Shown here piece after piece: positions 34,656-43,135 of a stretch of 64,000 nt of DNA. Position 1 is the first letter of the stretch, and each line of letters begins with the position of its first letter. The position numbers were made by a program, and so were the translations under genes. A model generated the notes under the pieces. It made no database searches, was not told the origin of the DNA, and worked only from the letters and a program-made list of their open reading frames with translations. The stretch comes from Bacteroidota bacterium (GTDB lineage: Bacteria > Bacteroidota > Bacteroidia > Chitinophagales > Chitinophagaceae). Where the stretch lies: NCBI GenBank assembly GCA_018268015.1, contig JAFDXJ010000003.1, positions 62,001 through 126,000 of the forward strand. Direction: 5' to 3'.

Positions 34656-35648
34656 TTAAAGAATTCGGGGAATCCTTTGCTCAAGCATCATTAAATCCGC
34701 AAGGACCAATGCAGTGATGGCTTCTATTATTACAGGCACTCTTAAAGCTATACAGAGGTCATGCCTGCCTTTAACAGAAAAGGGAGCTACTTCCTGCGTT
34801 TCTTTATTCCAGCTTTGCTGCATCTGCGGTGTAGATGAAGTTGGTTTGACGGCTACTCTGAAAATTAATTCATTTCCATTCGTTAGTCCACCATTTATAC
34901 CTCCTGCATGATTTGTTTTGGTTTTACCTTGTGCATTTTCAATGGCATCATTATGTTCACTGCCAAACATCTTTGCCGAGGAAAAGCCATCTCCAAATTC
35001 AATGCCTTTAATTGCAGGTATGGCAAATGCAAGATGGGCAATCAATGATTCGACACTATCAAAAAAAGGCTCTCCCAGACCAATGGGTAAATGATCCACT
35101 TTGCATTCGACAATACCTCCGATACTGTCTTTTGCTTCGATGGCTCTGGCAAGGCCTTCTGAAATATTGTTGATCCCACCGGCTTCGATCAGGCTTGCAT
35201 GAATGTTTATTTTCTGCAATAATTTTTTAGCTATAACACCTGCGGCTACAAGGGCTACGGTAAGCCTTCCACTAAAATGGCCACCACCGCGATAATCCTG
35301 GAATCCACCATATTTTTTTTCGGCCACAAAATCTGCATGTCCAGGCCTTGGAAATGATCTTTGTTGATCATAATCAGTGGAGCGGATATTGTTGTTTTCA
35401 AAAAGGATTAATATTGGGGCGCCGGTTGTTTTACCATTAAATACTCCGGATTTTAATAAAGGGATATCCTCTTCTTTTCTTGGAGTAGTTCCTTTTTGTA
35501 TTCCACCTTTCCTTCTCTCAAGGTCAGCTTCAAAATCTGATGATTGAAGGGATAAGCCGGCAGGAACACCTTGCAGACAAATACCTACGGCTTCTCCATG
35601 GCTTTCACCAAATATCGTTGTGCGAAGTAAACGTCCAAATTCATTCAT
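34656..35648 (-). CDS. aroC: Chorismate synthase
   Basis: 330 residues. Signatures seen: GESHGEAVGICLQGVPAG at the N-terminus, RPGHADF and the FMN-contact segment DYRGGGHFSGRLT, and the KPTSSTPQ stretch in the C-terminal part. It removes phosphate from EPSP to make chorismate, using reduced FMN, the last common step of aromatic synthesis. It lies 40 nt downstream of aroA as the last gene of the aro cluster. Confidence 0.96.
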   Translation of the reverse strand: MNEFGRLLRTTIFGESHGEAVGICLQGVPAGLSLQSSDFEADLERRKGGIQKGTTPRKEEDIPLLKSGVFNGKTTGAPILILFENNNIRSTDYDQQRSFPRPGHADFVAEKKYGGFQDYRGGGHFSGRLTVALVAAGVIAKKLLQKINIHASLIEAGGINNISEGLARAIEAKDSIGGIVECKVDHLPIGLGEPFFDSVESLIAHLAFAIPAIKGIEFGDGFSSAKMFGSEHNDAIENAQGKTKTNHAGGINGGLTNGNELIFRVAVKPTSSTPQMQQSWNKETQEVAPFSVKGRHDLCIALRVPVIIEAITALVLADLMMLEQRIPRIL

Positions 35649-35688
35649 GATTTTAAAAAAGTAATTTCAACTTTTCAAAAGAGGCAAA

Positions 35689-36984
35689 TTAATGTATAGA
35701 AATGGCAGCACCTAAAGATTGTAGATCCCGGAAGAAATGAGGATATGATTTTCCTACCACTTCTGCCTGATCAATAATCGTTTCTCCATCTGCAACCAGA
35801 GCCAGAATAGAACACATCATAGCAATGCGATGATCCCCATGTGATTCAATCCTGGCTGATTGGATGGAACCTGTTCCCTGGATAATCATTTGATCATGGA
35901 TGATTTGCACAGGAATATTCATTTTCTTTAATTCTTTTAGGATAGCTTCAGACCTATTGGATTCCTTATGAGTTAAACGATGAACACCGCCGATTGTTGA
36001 TGTACCACTGCAACAGGCTGCCAAAGCGGCAAGAGGCGGAAAAAGATCGGGAGTATCGGTGGCATCATATTGAAAAGCCCTTAAGTTGGATTTGGAAATT
36101 TCTATGGAATTTTTTTTATAAGAAATTAGGGCTCCACAATTTTCCAGGATTTGTAAAATGATTTTATCCGGTTGTTCTGAAGACATGTCCAATTCATTTA
36201 AGCAAACTTGCCCGGCAATCGCGGAAGCAATGAATAAAAATGCACTATTACTCCAATCTGATTCTATTGTATAAATCCTTTTTTTAGGTAAATGATTATT
36301 CAATTTACCATCAAAATAAAATGATGAAAAATTTGTATAAACAGGTAGTTGCATTCCAAATTTTTTCATTATATCCAAGGTCAACCGGATATAACCAGGG
36401 CTTTTTAAATTTTTTACATTGATCATTACGTCATTGGCATTAACGGCAGAATAAGCCATCAGTAAGCCGGTTAAATATTGTGATCCTTCTGAACAATCAA
36501 TATCTATATTTTTAGGGATTAAAGGCCCTTGTAAGACAATAGGTAGTTTGCCATTTTCAGATTTTATTTTGATATTCAGCAGAGGAAAATATGTATCAAA
36601 AAAATCCATTGGTCTTTTTGTTAATTGTTCTTCTCCCGTTAAAATAATTTCATTGGTGCACAATGACGCAATAGGGGCAAACATGCGTGTTGATAGTCCG
36701 CTTTCTCCACAAAAAATTTGAATTTTTTTCCCGGGTGGAAAAAATACATGTGGAAAGCCTTCACTCATGATTTGTTTGGATGTTGAGGATATATCTGTTA
36801 CAACTGCACCTAAATTTTGAATAATATTTTTTGCCACCTGGCTGTCAATGGAAATGCCGGTATTATTTAATATACTTTCCCCTTTGCAAATAAGCGCTGC
36901 GGCAAGTGCCCGCTGCATACTACTTTTAGATGGGGGTGCAGAAATATTCCCGGATAGTTTGGAAGGATTAATGAAGCACTGCAT
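35689..36984 (-). CDS. aroA: 3-phosphoshikimate 1-carboxyvinyltransferase (EPSP synthase)
   Basis: 431 residues from ATG 36984, which gives the family start MQCFINPSKLSGNISAPPSK; the frame extends further but only into aroB. Substrate-site motifs are APPSKSSMQRA, GESGLSTRMFAP and, near the end, SHGDHRIAMM with the usual DHR. It joins shikimate-3-phosphate and PEP. The start lies 17 nt inside the end of aroB in another frame, so the two genes are translationally linked. Confidence 0.95.
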   Translation of the reverse strand: MQCFINPSKLSGNISAPPSKSSMQRALAAALICKGESILNNTGISIDSQVAKNIIQNLGAVVTDISSTSKQIMSEGFPHVFFPPGKKIQIFCGESGLSTRMFAPIASLCTNEIILTGEEQLTKRPMDFFDTYFPLLNIKIKSENGKLPIVLQGPLIPKNIDIDCSEGSQYLTGLLMAYSAVNANDVMINVKNLKSPGYIRLTLDIMKKFGMQLPVYTNFSSFYFDGKLNNHLPKKRIYTIESDWSNSAFLFIASAIAGQVCLNELDMSSEQPDKIILQILENCGALISYKKNSIEISKSNLRAFQYDATDTPDLFPPLAALAACCSGTSTIGGVHRLTHKESNRSEAILKELKKMNIPVQIIHDQMIIQGTGSIQSARIESHGDHRIAMMCSILALVADGETIIDQAEVVGKSYPHFFRDLQSLGAAISIH

Positions 36985-38005
36985 GGGGGACGTTTTGAAA
37001 TTCAGAAAAAAGCCGGGGAATAGGTAGTGATTGAATAACGCCTTTCCCAATTGATTTCAATAAGATATAATCAATTGTATCCCCATTGGATTTTTTATCT
37101 TTAAGCATGATGGGTAAAATGCGTTCCATATTCATTCTGTGATGGATGGGCAATTTATATTTTTCAAGCAATGCAATGATTTCATCTGTTTCTTTGAAGT
37201 TTAAAATATTCTTGCTGATTTTAGCTGCAGCAACCATGCCAATGGATATTGCCTGTCCATGCGATAACCTGAGCTCATTTTCAATGGCATGCCCCAGTGT
37301 ATGACCGAAATTGAGCAACTTTCTTTCATGTTTTTCTAAAGGATCTTTTTGAACGATCTTCATTTTCAGATGTACATTTTTTGCAATCAGTTTATCTAAT
37401 TTATTTTGATCATGTTGATATGCCTGCAAATGGTTTTTTTGAAGTTCTTTAAATAGCGTGCGATCAAAAATGCAAGCATGTTTTATTATTTCAGCAAAAC
37501 CATTTACCCATTCTTTGTTAGGTAAACTGCTTAAAAATCTTTTATCATATAAAATAAATGATGGGTGGCTGATAAGGCCTATCATATTTTTATAGACTTC
37601 TGCATTCACGCCATTTTTCCCTCCCAATGAAGCATCCACCATTGCAAGTAGTGTTGTGGGAATGAAGCCAAAACGTATGCCACGCATGTAGATCCCTGCT
37701 ATGAACCCGGCCATATCAGTAACCACTCCGCCGCCAATTCCTACTAAAATGGTTTCCCGGTTTGCTCCAATACTAATAAGCTGTAAAATGAGTGATTGAA
37801 TGGTTTTTTGATTCTTATGTTCCTCTCCGCCTTCACAAAGAATAATTTCCCAACCCCTGAAAATTTTTGTATGTTTTTTGTAAACAATTTTATCAATCAA
37901 TAATATGCATTTAGATTTATCTGCAATTTTTTCAAGATGAGAAAAAGAGTCATTGAAATAAATAGTGCAATCGCTCTCCTTTAAATGGAAATTTTTCTTA
38001 TGCAT
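36968..38005 (-). CDS. aroB: 3-dehydroquinate synthase
   Basis: 345 residues from ATG 38005. The open frame continues to a TTG at 38116 but those residues do not resemble AroB. NAD-binding GGGVVTDMAGFIA, the metal-site region with NGFAEIIKHA, and the HGQAISIGMVAA and GHTLGHAIE segments with metal-binding histidines are intact. It converts DAHP to 3-dehydroquinate. It is the second gene of the aro cluster, 107 nt after the DAHP synthase/chorismate mutase fusion. Confidence 0.95.
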   Translation of the reverse strand: MHKKNFHLKESDCTIYFNDSFSHLEKIADKSKCILLIDKIVYKKHTKIFRGWEIILCEGGEEHKNQKTIQSLILQLISIGANRETILVGIGGGVVTDMAGFIAGIYMRGIRFGFIPTTLLAMVDASLGGKNGVNAEVYKNMIGLISHPSFILYDKRFLSSLPNKEWVNGFAEIIKHACIFDRTLFKELQKNHLQAYQHDQNKLDKLIAKNVHLKMKIVQKDPLEKHERKLLNFGHTLGHAIENELRLSHGQAISIGMVAAAKISKNILNFKETDEIIALLEKYKLPIHHRMNMERILPIMLKDKKSNGDTIDYILLKSIGKGVIQSLPIPRLFSEFQNVPHAVLH

Positions 38006-38112
38006 TTTCGTTCTGGATATATAACCAGTATTGAAAGTTAGCGAATAAAACTGATAAAAAGATCTTTCTTGAATAGGTTTGGAGAAATTGACATAATAAT
38101 GAAGTATGCGAA

Positions 38113-39204
38113 TCAATCATTCATTATTTTATTCTGGTGGTTGATACTTTCCATGTGTACGGAATCAAAGTATTTGATAAGAAATTCTTTACTCAGTTTT
38201 AGTTGTTCACTTTTAGCCAATGCCCTCTCCATGATATCATTCCAGCGTTTCGTCTGAAGTATGGTAATATTATTTTCTTTTTTGTATGCACCGATTTTAT
38301 CTGCTATTTTCATACGAGCAGTAAGAATTTGCAGTAGTTCATCATCCAGCTGATCTATTTGTTCCCTCAATTTTTGAAGCGTTTCATGGGAATCCCCATT
38401 AGTCCCATTTTCACGACGCCAAATAACCTCGTTTAAGATTTCCTTTAGTTTTTCCGGAGTGACTTGTTGATTTGCATCACTCCATGCAGTATCGGGTGTT
38501 ATGTGGCTTTCGATCATTAATCCGTCGAAACCAAGATCTGCAGCAGTTTGTGAAATATCCAATAATATTTCCCGTCTTCCGCAAATATGAGATGGGTCAT
38601 TAAGCATCCGAATACCGGGATTGCGCCTTTTCATTTCAATGGCAAGATGCCACATGGGCGGGTTTCGATAAAGGGTATTTCCGTATGATGAAAAGCCTCG
38701 ATGAATGAGTCCGGTGTCTTCAATTCCGGCTTTTAAAATTCTTTCTAAAGCCCCAAGCCATAATTCCAGATCAGGATGTATCGGATTTTTAATAAATACA
38801 GGGATATGTACTCCTTTTAAGGCATCAGCAATTTCCTGCACACTAAAAGGGTTTACGGTTGTGCGGGCACCTATCCAAAGAATATCTATTTGATGGGTCA
38901 AAGCCTCTTCTACCTGGCGGGAAGTAGCCACTTCCACGGCTAAAGGTAAGCCGGTTAATTCCCGGGCCTTTTGTAACCAGGGCAATCCTGCAGAGCCAAT
39001 CCCTTCAAAGCTCCCGGGCCTTGTTCTTGGTTTCCAAATACCCGCTCTAAAGATATCTACATAGTCTGTTTGTTTTAACTGTAAGGCTGTTTGTATAACC
39101 TGGTCTTCAGTTTCTGCACTACAAGGACCGGAAATGATCAAAGGCTTCTTATGCAGATTTGCCTGCGTAATTTTTTTGAAAGAGGAAGATGATTCCCTGA
39201 TCAT
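38113..39204 (-). CDS. Bifunctional DAHP synthase / chorismate mutase
   Basis: 363 residues in two domains. Residues about 5-265 are a type I-beta DAHP synthase (IISGPCSAET, FRAGIWKPRTRPGSFEG, IGARTTVNPFS, DPSHICGRRE). Residues about 275-355 form an AroQ-type all-helical chorismate mutase (LREQIDQLDDELLQILTARM, KKENNITILQTKRWN). It makes DAHP from PEP and erythrose-4-phosphate and converts chorismate to prephenate. The mutase part also acts as the feedback sensor in known fusions (e.g. Bacillus AroA). It heads the cluster; aroD/aroQ, aroE and aroK are elsewhere. Confidence 0.94.
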   Translation of the reverse strand: MIRESSSSFKKITQANLHKKPLIISGPCSAETEDQVIQTALQLKQTDYVDIFRAGIWKPRTRPGSFEGIGSAGLPWLQKARELTGLPLAVEVATSRQVEEALTHQIDILWIGARTTVNPFSVQEIADALKGVHIPVFIKNPIHPDLELWLGALERILKAGIEDTGLIHRGFSSYGNTLYRNPPMWHLAIEMKRRNPGIRMLNDPSHICGRREILLDISQTAADLGFDGLMIESHITPDTAWSDANQQVTPEKLKEILNEVIWRRENGTNGDSHETLQKLREQIDQLDDELLQILTARMKIADKIGAYKKENNITILQTKRWNDIMERALAKSEQLKLSKEFLIKYFDSVHMESINHQNKIMND

Positions 39205-39215
39205 ATCTTTATTTT

Positions 39216-40886
39216 TTACCTGGAATTCGCATCATTCATTCTAATTCGCCGTCCTTTAAAATTTTTACCATCAATAGCTCGGATCATTTGATGGGCAGCC
39301 TTTTTATCTATTTCAATCCAACTATTCATTTCCTTCATGTCAATTTTCCCCAGGACATCTTTGCGCAAGTCACTCATATCTAAAATATATTGTAAAAAGC
39401 TGGCTTTATAAAAGCCATCTTTAGTACCCAAATTTACAAATAAACGGGTAAAACCATTGTTTCCATCATTAAATATCTTATTCCTATCCCGGCCTTTCCC
39501 TATATATTCATGGCTTTTATTTCTATTAAAATCGCTGTTACGCTGCCCGCGTTTTTCATCACGGATATTTAGGTCACCGGCATTTTCATAATACTTGAGA
39601 AAACGGTCAAACTCTGCTGCGGCAACTTTTTGAAGGACAGTTTCTTTTGAAATATGAGCAAATTTTTCTTCTAAGATAGGTAAGTAATTTGCATAGGCCC
39701 CCTGGCTAATATCGGTTTCCAGTAATTTATCCATAAAATAGATAAATTGCTTTCGGCATACATCTTTCCCATCTGGCACTTCTGATCTGTGAAAAGTTGC
39801 CTGCACCATTCTTTCCATTTGTTTCAATCTGCCTAATTCACGGCTATGCACAATACTCATACAGATTCCAGCTTGACCTGCACGTCCGGTACGCCCACTA
39901 CGATGGGTATAGACTTCCATGTCATCCGGTAATTCATAATTGATAACATGCGTTATTCCCTGTACATCAATGCCCCTGGCTGCCACATCGGTTGCTATTA
40001 ACAATTGCAATGCTTTATCCCTGAATTGTCCCATCACCTTATCTCTCTGTGGCTGACTCAGGTCGCCATGCAATGCATCAATATCATATCCTTCACGAGT
40101 CAGTTTTTCTGCTATCTGTTGTGCATCCATTTTTGTCCGGGTAAATATGAGGCCATAAATTCCGGGGTTGAAATCAATTAATCTTTTTAATGCTTCATAG
40201 CGGTGTTGGGCGGGAACCACAAAATATTGATGGTCTATATTTTTATTCCCGGTATTCACTTTTCCAACTGTAACTTCCACGGGTTCTTTCATATATTTTT
40301 TACTCACCCGTCGGATTTCTGAAGGCATTGTGGCACTAAATAGCCAGGTGCTTTGTCTGTTCGGAGTATTTTTTAGAATAAACTCGATATCGTCCTGGAA
40401 ACCCATATTCAACATTTCATCGGCCTCATCGAGAACGACATATTCAATTTCTTCCAGTGTGATGGCATTTCTTTCAATAAGATCTATCAGCCGGCCGGGC
40501 GTGGCTACGACGATGTGTGTACCTTTTTTCAAATCCCGAATCTGCAAACCAATAGAAGCTCCTCCATACACAGCTGTTATGCCAATTCCTTTCTGATGTT
40601 TTTTAAAAAGGAGAATTTCGTTGACAATTTGGATACATAATTCCCGTGTTGGGCATATCACTAAAGCTTGCGGTATTTTTTTTGAAGTATCTATTAATTG
40701 GAGTAAAGGAAGCCCAAAAGCAGCCGTTTTTCCGGTACCTGTTTGAGCCAGCCCTATAAAATCTTTAGTGCCATTCAGCAATATAGGAATAGCCTTTTGT
40801 TGAATTTGTGTCGGAGTTTCAAAGCCTAATTCACTGATAGCCTTTATTAAATTGTCATTCAGACCCAGTGATTGAAAAGTAGTCAT
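39216..40886 (-). CDS. DEAD-box RNA helicase with DbpA-like RNA-binding tail
   Basis: 556 residues. The helicase core shows the Q motif, AQTGTGKTAAF, VLDEADEMLNMGF, SATMPSEIRR and HRSGRTGRAG. After a basic linker (about 440-475) the C-terminus (TRLFVNLGTKDGFYKASF to FKGRRIRMNDA) has the DbpA RNA-binding-domain pattern, an RRM-like fold. Such helicases (DeaD/CsdA/DbpA) act in ribosome assembly and cold-shock mRNA unwinding. It is 11 nt upstream of the aro cluster on the same strand, so readthrough into aro genes is possible. Confidence 0.92.
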   Translation of the reverse strand: MTTFQSLGLNDNLIKAISELGFETPTQIQQKAIPILLNGTKDFIGLAQTGTGKTAAFGLPLLQLIDTSKKIPQALVICPTRELCIQIVNEILLFKKHQKGIGITAVYGGASIGLQIRDLKKGTHIVVATPGRLIDLIERNAITLEEIEYVVLDEADEMLNMGFQDDIEFILKNTPNRQSTWLFSATMPSEIRRVSKKYMKEPVEVTVGKVNTGNKNIDHQYFVVPAQHRYEALKRLIDFNPGIYGLIFTRTKMDAQQIAEKLTREGYDIDALHGDLSQPQRDKVMGQFRDKALQLLIATDVAARGIDVQGITHVINYELPDDMEVYTHRSGRTGRAGQAGICMSIVHSRELGRLKQMERMVQATFHRSEVPDGKDVCRKQFIYFMDKLLETDISQGAYANYLPILEEKFAHISKETVLQKVAAAEFDRFLKYYENAGDLNIRDEKRGQRNSDFNRNKSHEYIGKGRDRNKIFNDGNNGFTRLFVNLGTKDGFYKASFLQYILDMSDLRKDVLGKIDMKEMNSWIEIDKKAAHQMIRAIDGKNFKGRRIRMNDANSR

Positions 40887-40901
40887 GTAAAAAATTTTTT
40901 G

Positions 40902-40909
40902 CGAAGGTA
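40902..40909 (-). promoter_or_regulatory. -7-type box for the DEAD-box helicase
   Basis: TACCTTCG on the minus strand is one mismatch from TAnnTTTG and lies 15 nt upstream of the ATG at 40886. It lies directly downstream of the terminator at 40940-40972, so the helicase transcript starts afresh here. Confidence 0.42.
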
Positions 40910-40939
40910 GTTTTAAAAGAATGGGATGGGAAAATTTAT

Positions 40940-40972
40940 AAAAAAAGCCATCCCGTGGAAACGGAACGGCTT
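40940..40972 (-). terminator. Terminator of the small lipoprotein gene
   Basis: On the minus strand, AAGCCGTTCCGT / ACGGGATGGCTT pairs over 12 bp (two G-U) around a TTCC loop, followed by a run of T. It is about 80 nt beyond the stop of the lipoprotein gene at 41051. Confidence 0.82.
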
Positions 40973-41050
40973 ATAACGATTGCTTGCCATATAAAAATTT
41001 TCACACTTTATTCCGCAAGCTGAATAATCATTTACTCAGATCCAAATGAA

Positions 41051-41263
41051 TTACATCTTAGCTTTAACTGAATCTGTAGCTGCTTTTACTGTAGAATCAA
41101 CTTTTTTAACAGCTGTATCTACTGTAGCGCTGATAGAATCTTTAGCTGCATTTGCTAATGAATCTACATTAGTCATTGTAGAATCAGTAACAGCATCAGT
41201 AGAAGTTCCAGTACCGCAAGCTGCAAAAGCACCAATAGCTAAAACAAATAATAACTTTTTCAT
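41051..41263 (-). CDS. Small Ala/Ser/Val-rich lipoprotein divergent to the ECF sigma factor
   Basis: 70 residues. The signal peptide ends in a lipobox, IGAFAAC (Cys16). The mature part is polar and repetitive, with short units such as VDSLANAAKDS, VDTAVKKVDS and VKAATDSVKAKM that would form a charged amphipathic helix. This resembles in style, not in evident homology, small Lpp-like envelope lipoproteins. It has its own terminator and faces the sigma factor gene across an inverted motif, suggesting it may belong to that regulon. Confidence 0.72.
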   Translation of the reverse strand: MKKLLFVLAIGAFAACGTGTSTDAVTDSTMTNVDSLANAAKDSISATVDTAVKKVDSTVKAATDSVKAKM

Positions 41264-41317
41264 GTTCCTTTTTTTTAATTTTATGAATGTATGTGGTAAT
41301 TAATACGGTGAATAAAG

Positions 41318-41389
41318 AAAAGTAACCCGCTTATTTAATTTTTTTTTAAAATAAATCTCTTTCCTTCTTTTTGGGTTACTTTTATTCAC
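41318..41389. promoter_or_regulatory. Mirrored motif between lipoprotein and ECF sigma genes
   Basis: GGGTTACTTTTATTCAC (41373-41389, plus strand, 26 nt before the sigma ATG) and its near-copy GGGTTACTTTT-N4-ATTCAC read on the minus strand (41338 to 41318, 54 nt before the lipoprotein ATG). The 11-bp GGGTTACTTTT part is identical in both. The pair could be two divergent promoters recognised by one factor, or a cruciform/operator. The intervening DNA is A/T-rich. Confidence 0.5.
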
Positions 41390-41414
41390 TTTTGGTATTA
41401 AAAAATAGCAGTTG

Positions 41415-41981
41415 ATGCCTGAATTTAGTGAACAGACTTTATTAAAACGATTTGCTGAAAATGATTCTCAAGCTACTGAAATCATTTACAAAGATCATTT
41501 TAATATGATTCGGCATCTCATTCAGAATAATAATGGCGACCATGAAGATGCCAAAGATATCTTTCAGGAAGCCATGATTGTTTTATATGAAAATGCTAGA
41601 ACGGACTCCTTTATCTTGAATTGCCAGTTAAAAACGTATCTCTACTCGATTTGCAGGCGTTTATGGTTGAAAAGATTGCAACAGGCAGGTAGAATGACCG
41701 TTTTGACAGAAGGTATAGAGGAAACAACACAGGTAGATGATGCAATGGATCATCACCAGAGATTGTCGGCTGAATTTGCTCTGATGGAAAAAGCCATGAA
41801 CAACCTCGGAGAGCCTTGTAAAAGTTTACTCGAAGCCTACTACCTGGAAAAGAAAGGGATGGATGAGATTGCGGATAAATTTGGATATACCAATGCCGAT
41901 AATGCAAAGAACCAAAAGTATAAATGCATGATTCGACTGAAGAAAATATTTTTTGCACATTATAATCATAATGGAAAGTGA
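41415..41981 (+). CDS. ECF-type RNA polymerase sigma factor
   Basis: 188 residues from ATG 41415 (a TTG one codon upstream is less likely). Region 2 is seen in DHEDAKDIFQEAMIVLYEN and the following helix to YSICRRLWLKRL. Region 4 is in LGEPCKSLLEAYYLEKKGMDEIADKFGY and the recognition helix NADNAKNQKYKCMIRL. There is no region 1 or 3, as in ECF (group IV) sigma factors. It overlaps the next gene by one base (TGATG), so both are made together; that gene's N-terminus is the likely anti-sigma. Confidence 0.92.
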   Translation: MPEFSEQTLLKRFAENDSQATEIIYKDHFNMIRHLIQNNNGDHEDAKDIFQEAMIVLYENARTDSFILNCQLKTYLYSICRRLWLKRLQQAGRMTVLTEGIEETTQVDDAMDHHQRLSAEFALMEKAMNNLGEPCKSLLEAYYLEKKGMDEIADKFGYTNADNAKNQKYKCMIRLKKIFFAHYNHNGK

Positions 41982-43090
41982 TGGAAGATATTAAGCTACA
42001 AGAAACGATTGAAAAATTCCTCGACGGGAAAATGTCTCCTGATGAAATTGCCTGGTTTGAAGATTTACGCAATGCAACTCCTGAAATAGATCAAATGGTT
42101 GTTGAGCATAAATTATTCAGTGAGAAAATCAATGATTACGCCAATCATATTGACCTTAAACAAAGGCTCCATACCCTACATACCAGCCTTACAGAAAAAG
42201 GCGAAATTGAAGATATCCATCTTTCTTCCAGGAAAGCCAAGGTGATTTATCTCTGGAATAGGTATAAAAGAGTGACTGCAATTGCAGCTTCTATTGCCTG
42301 CATTACAGCATTATTCATTTATGGCCTCGTAAGTTTTTTTGCTCCAGTGGCTAATATGAATGATCTGCAACAACTAAGTAAAAAAATTGACCAGGTGCAG
42401 CTTAACCAGCAAATGCAGGGCGCACGTATCCGCGAATTCGATTCTAAGATTCCTAAAGGATATACAATTACTGCCGGTGGTACGGCTTTTTTAATTGATG
42501 CAAAAGGCTATTTGATAACCAATGCACACGTAATGAAAGGCTCCGGTGCTGTAGTTGTTGATAATAAAGGCAACGAATTTAAAGCCAAAATACTTGCCGT
42601 TGATGTAGAGAAGGACCTGGCATTATTAAAGATCAATGATGATGATTTTAAAAAATTTAATTCATTACCCTACAGCATTTCTAAGTCAAACATTGATTTG
42701 GGGACTGAGATATTTACCTTAGGATATCCAAAAGATGAGATTGTATATAATATGGGTTACCTGAGCGCACGCAATGGATTTAATGGAGATACTACAAATT
42801 TTCAAATATCCCTCAATGCCAATCCCGGCAATTCCGGTGGCCCGGTTTTTAATAATAAAGGTGAAATAGTAGGCATCATCAGTACGCGCCAGGCACAGGC
42901 TGAAGGCGTTGTCTTTGCCGTAAAAGCTAAAAATATTTTTGAGATGTTGAAGGGGCTTAAAGAAAACGATTCCAGCTTCCCGAATATAAAAATGCCTGTC
43001 AATACCACTTTGAAAAATGAAACCAGGGTTAACCAAATTAAGAAAGTAGAAGATTATGTGTTCCTGGTGAAATCTTATAATAGTAACTAG
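41981..43090 (+). CDS. Anti-sigma-like membrane protein fused to a trypsin-like serine protease
   Basis: 369 residues. Residues 1-95 are cytoplasmic and helical, with IEKFLDGKMSPDEIAWFEDL and a following NATPEIDQMV segment of the kind seen at the N-terminus of Bacteroidota anti-sigma proteins. One membrane helix spans about 98-121, a short coiled-coil-like stretch 126-145, then an S1C/Do-like protease domain with catalytic H183 (TNAHV), D212 (KDLALLK) and S285 (NPGNSGGP). No PDZ domain follows. Coupled to the sigma gene, it could hold the factor and sense or cleave envelope proteins. The anti-sigma role is inferred. Confidence 0.85.
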   Translation: MEDIKLQETIEKFLDGKMSPDEIAWFEDLRNATPEIDQMVVEHKLFSEKINDYANHIDLKQRLHTLHTSLTEKGEIEDIHLSSRKAKVIYLWNRYKRVTAIAASIACITALFIYGLVSFFAPVANMNDLQQLSKKIDQVQLNQQMQGARIREFDSKIPKGYTITAGGTAFLIDAKGYLITNAHVMKGSGAVVVDNKGNEFKAKILAVDVEKDLALLKINDDDFKKFNSLPYSISKSNIDLGTEIFTLGYPKDEIVYNMGYLSARNGFNGDTTNFQISLNANPGNSGGPVFNNKGEIVGIISTRQAQAEGVVFAVKAKNIFEMLKGLKENDSSFPNIKMPVNTTLKNETRVNQIKKVEDYVFLVKSYNSN

Positions 43091-43135
43091 TTTGCCACAA
43101 CAAGTCTGGCTTTCTGAAAACCGGCGGTCACTAAT

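Noticed and set aside
38006..38116. Longer aroB start at a TTG (38116)
   Set aside because: The extra residues do not resemble AroB, and ATG 38005 gives a normal start just upstream of conserved sequence.
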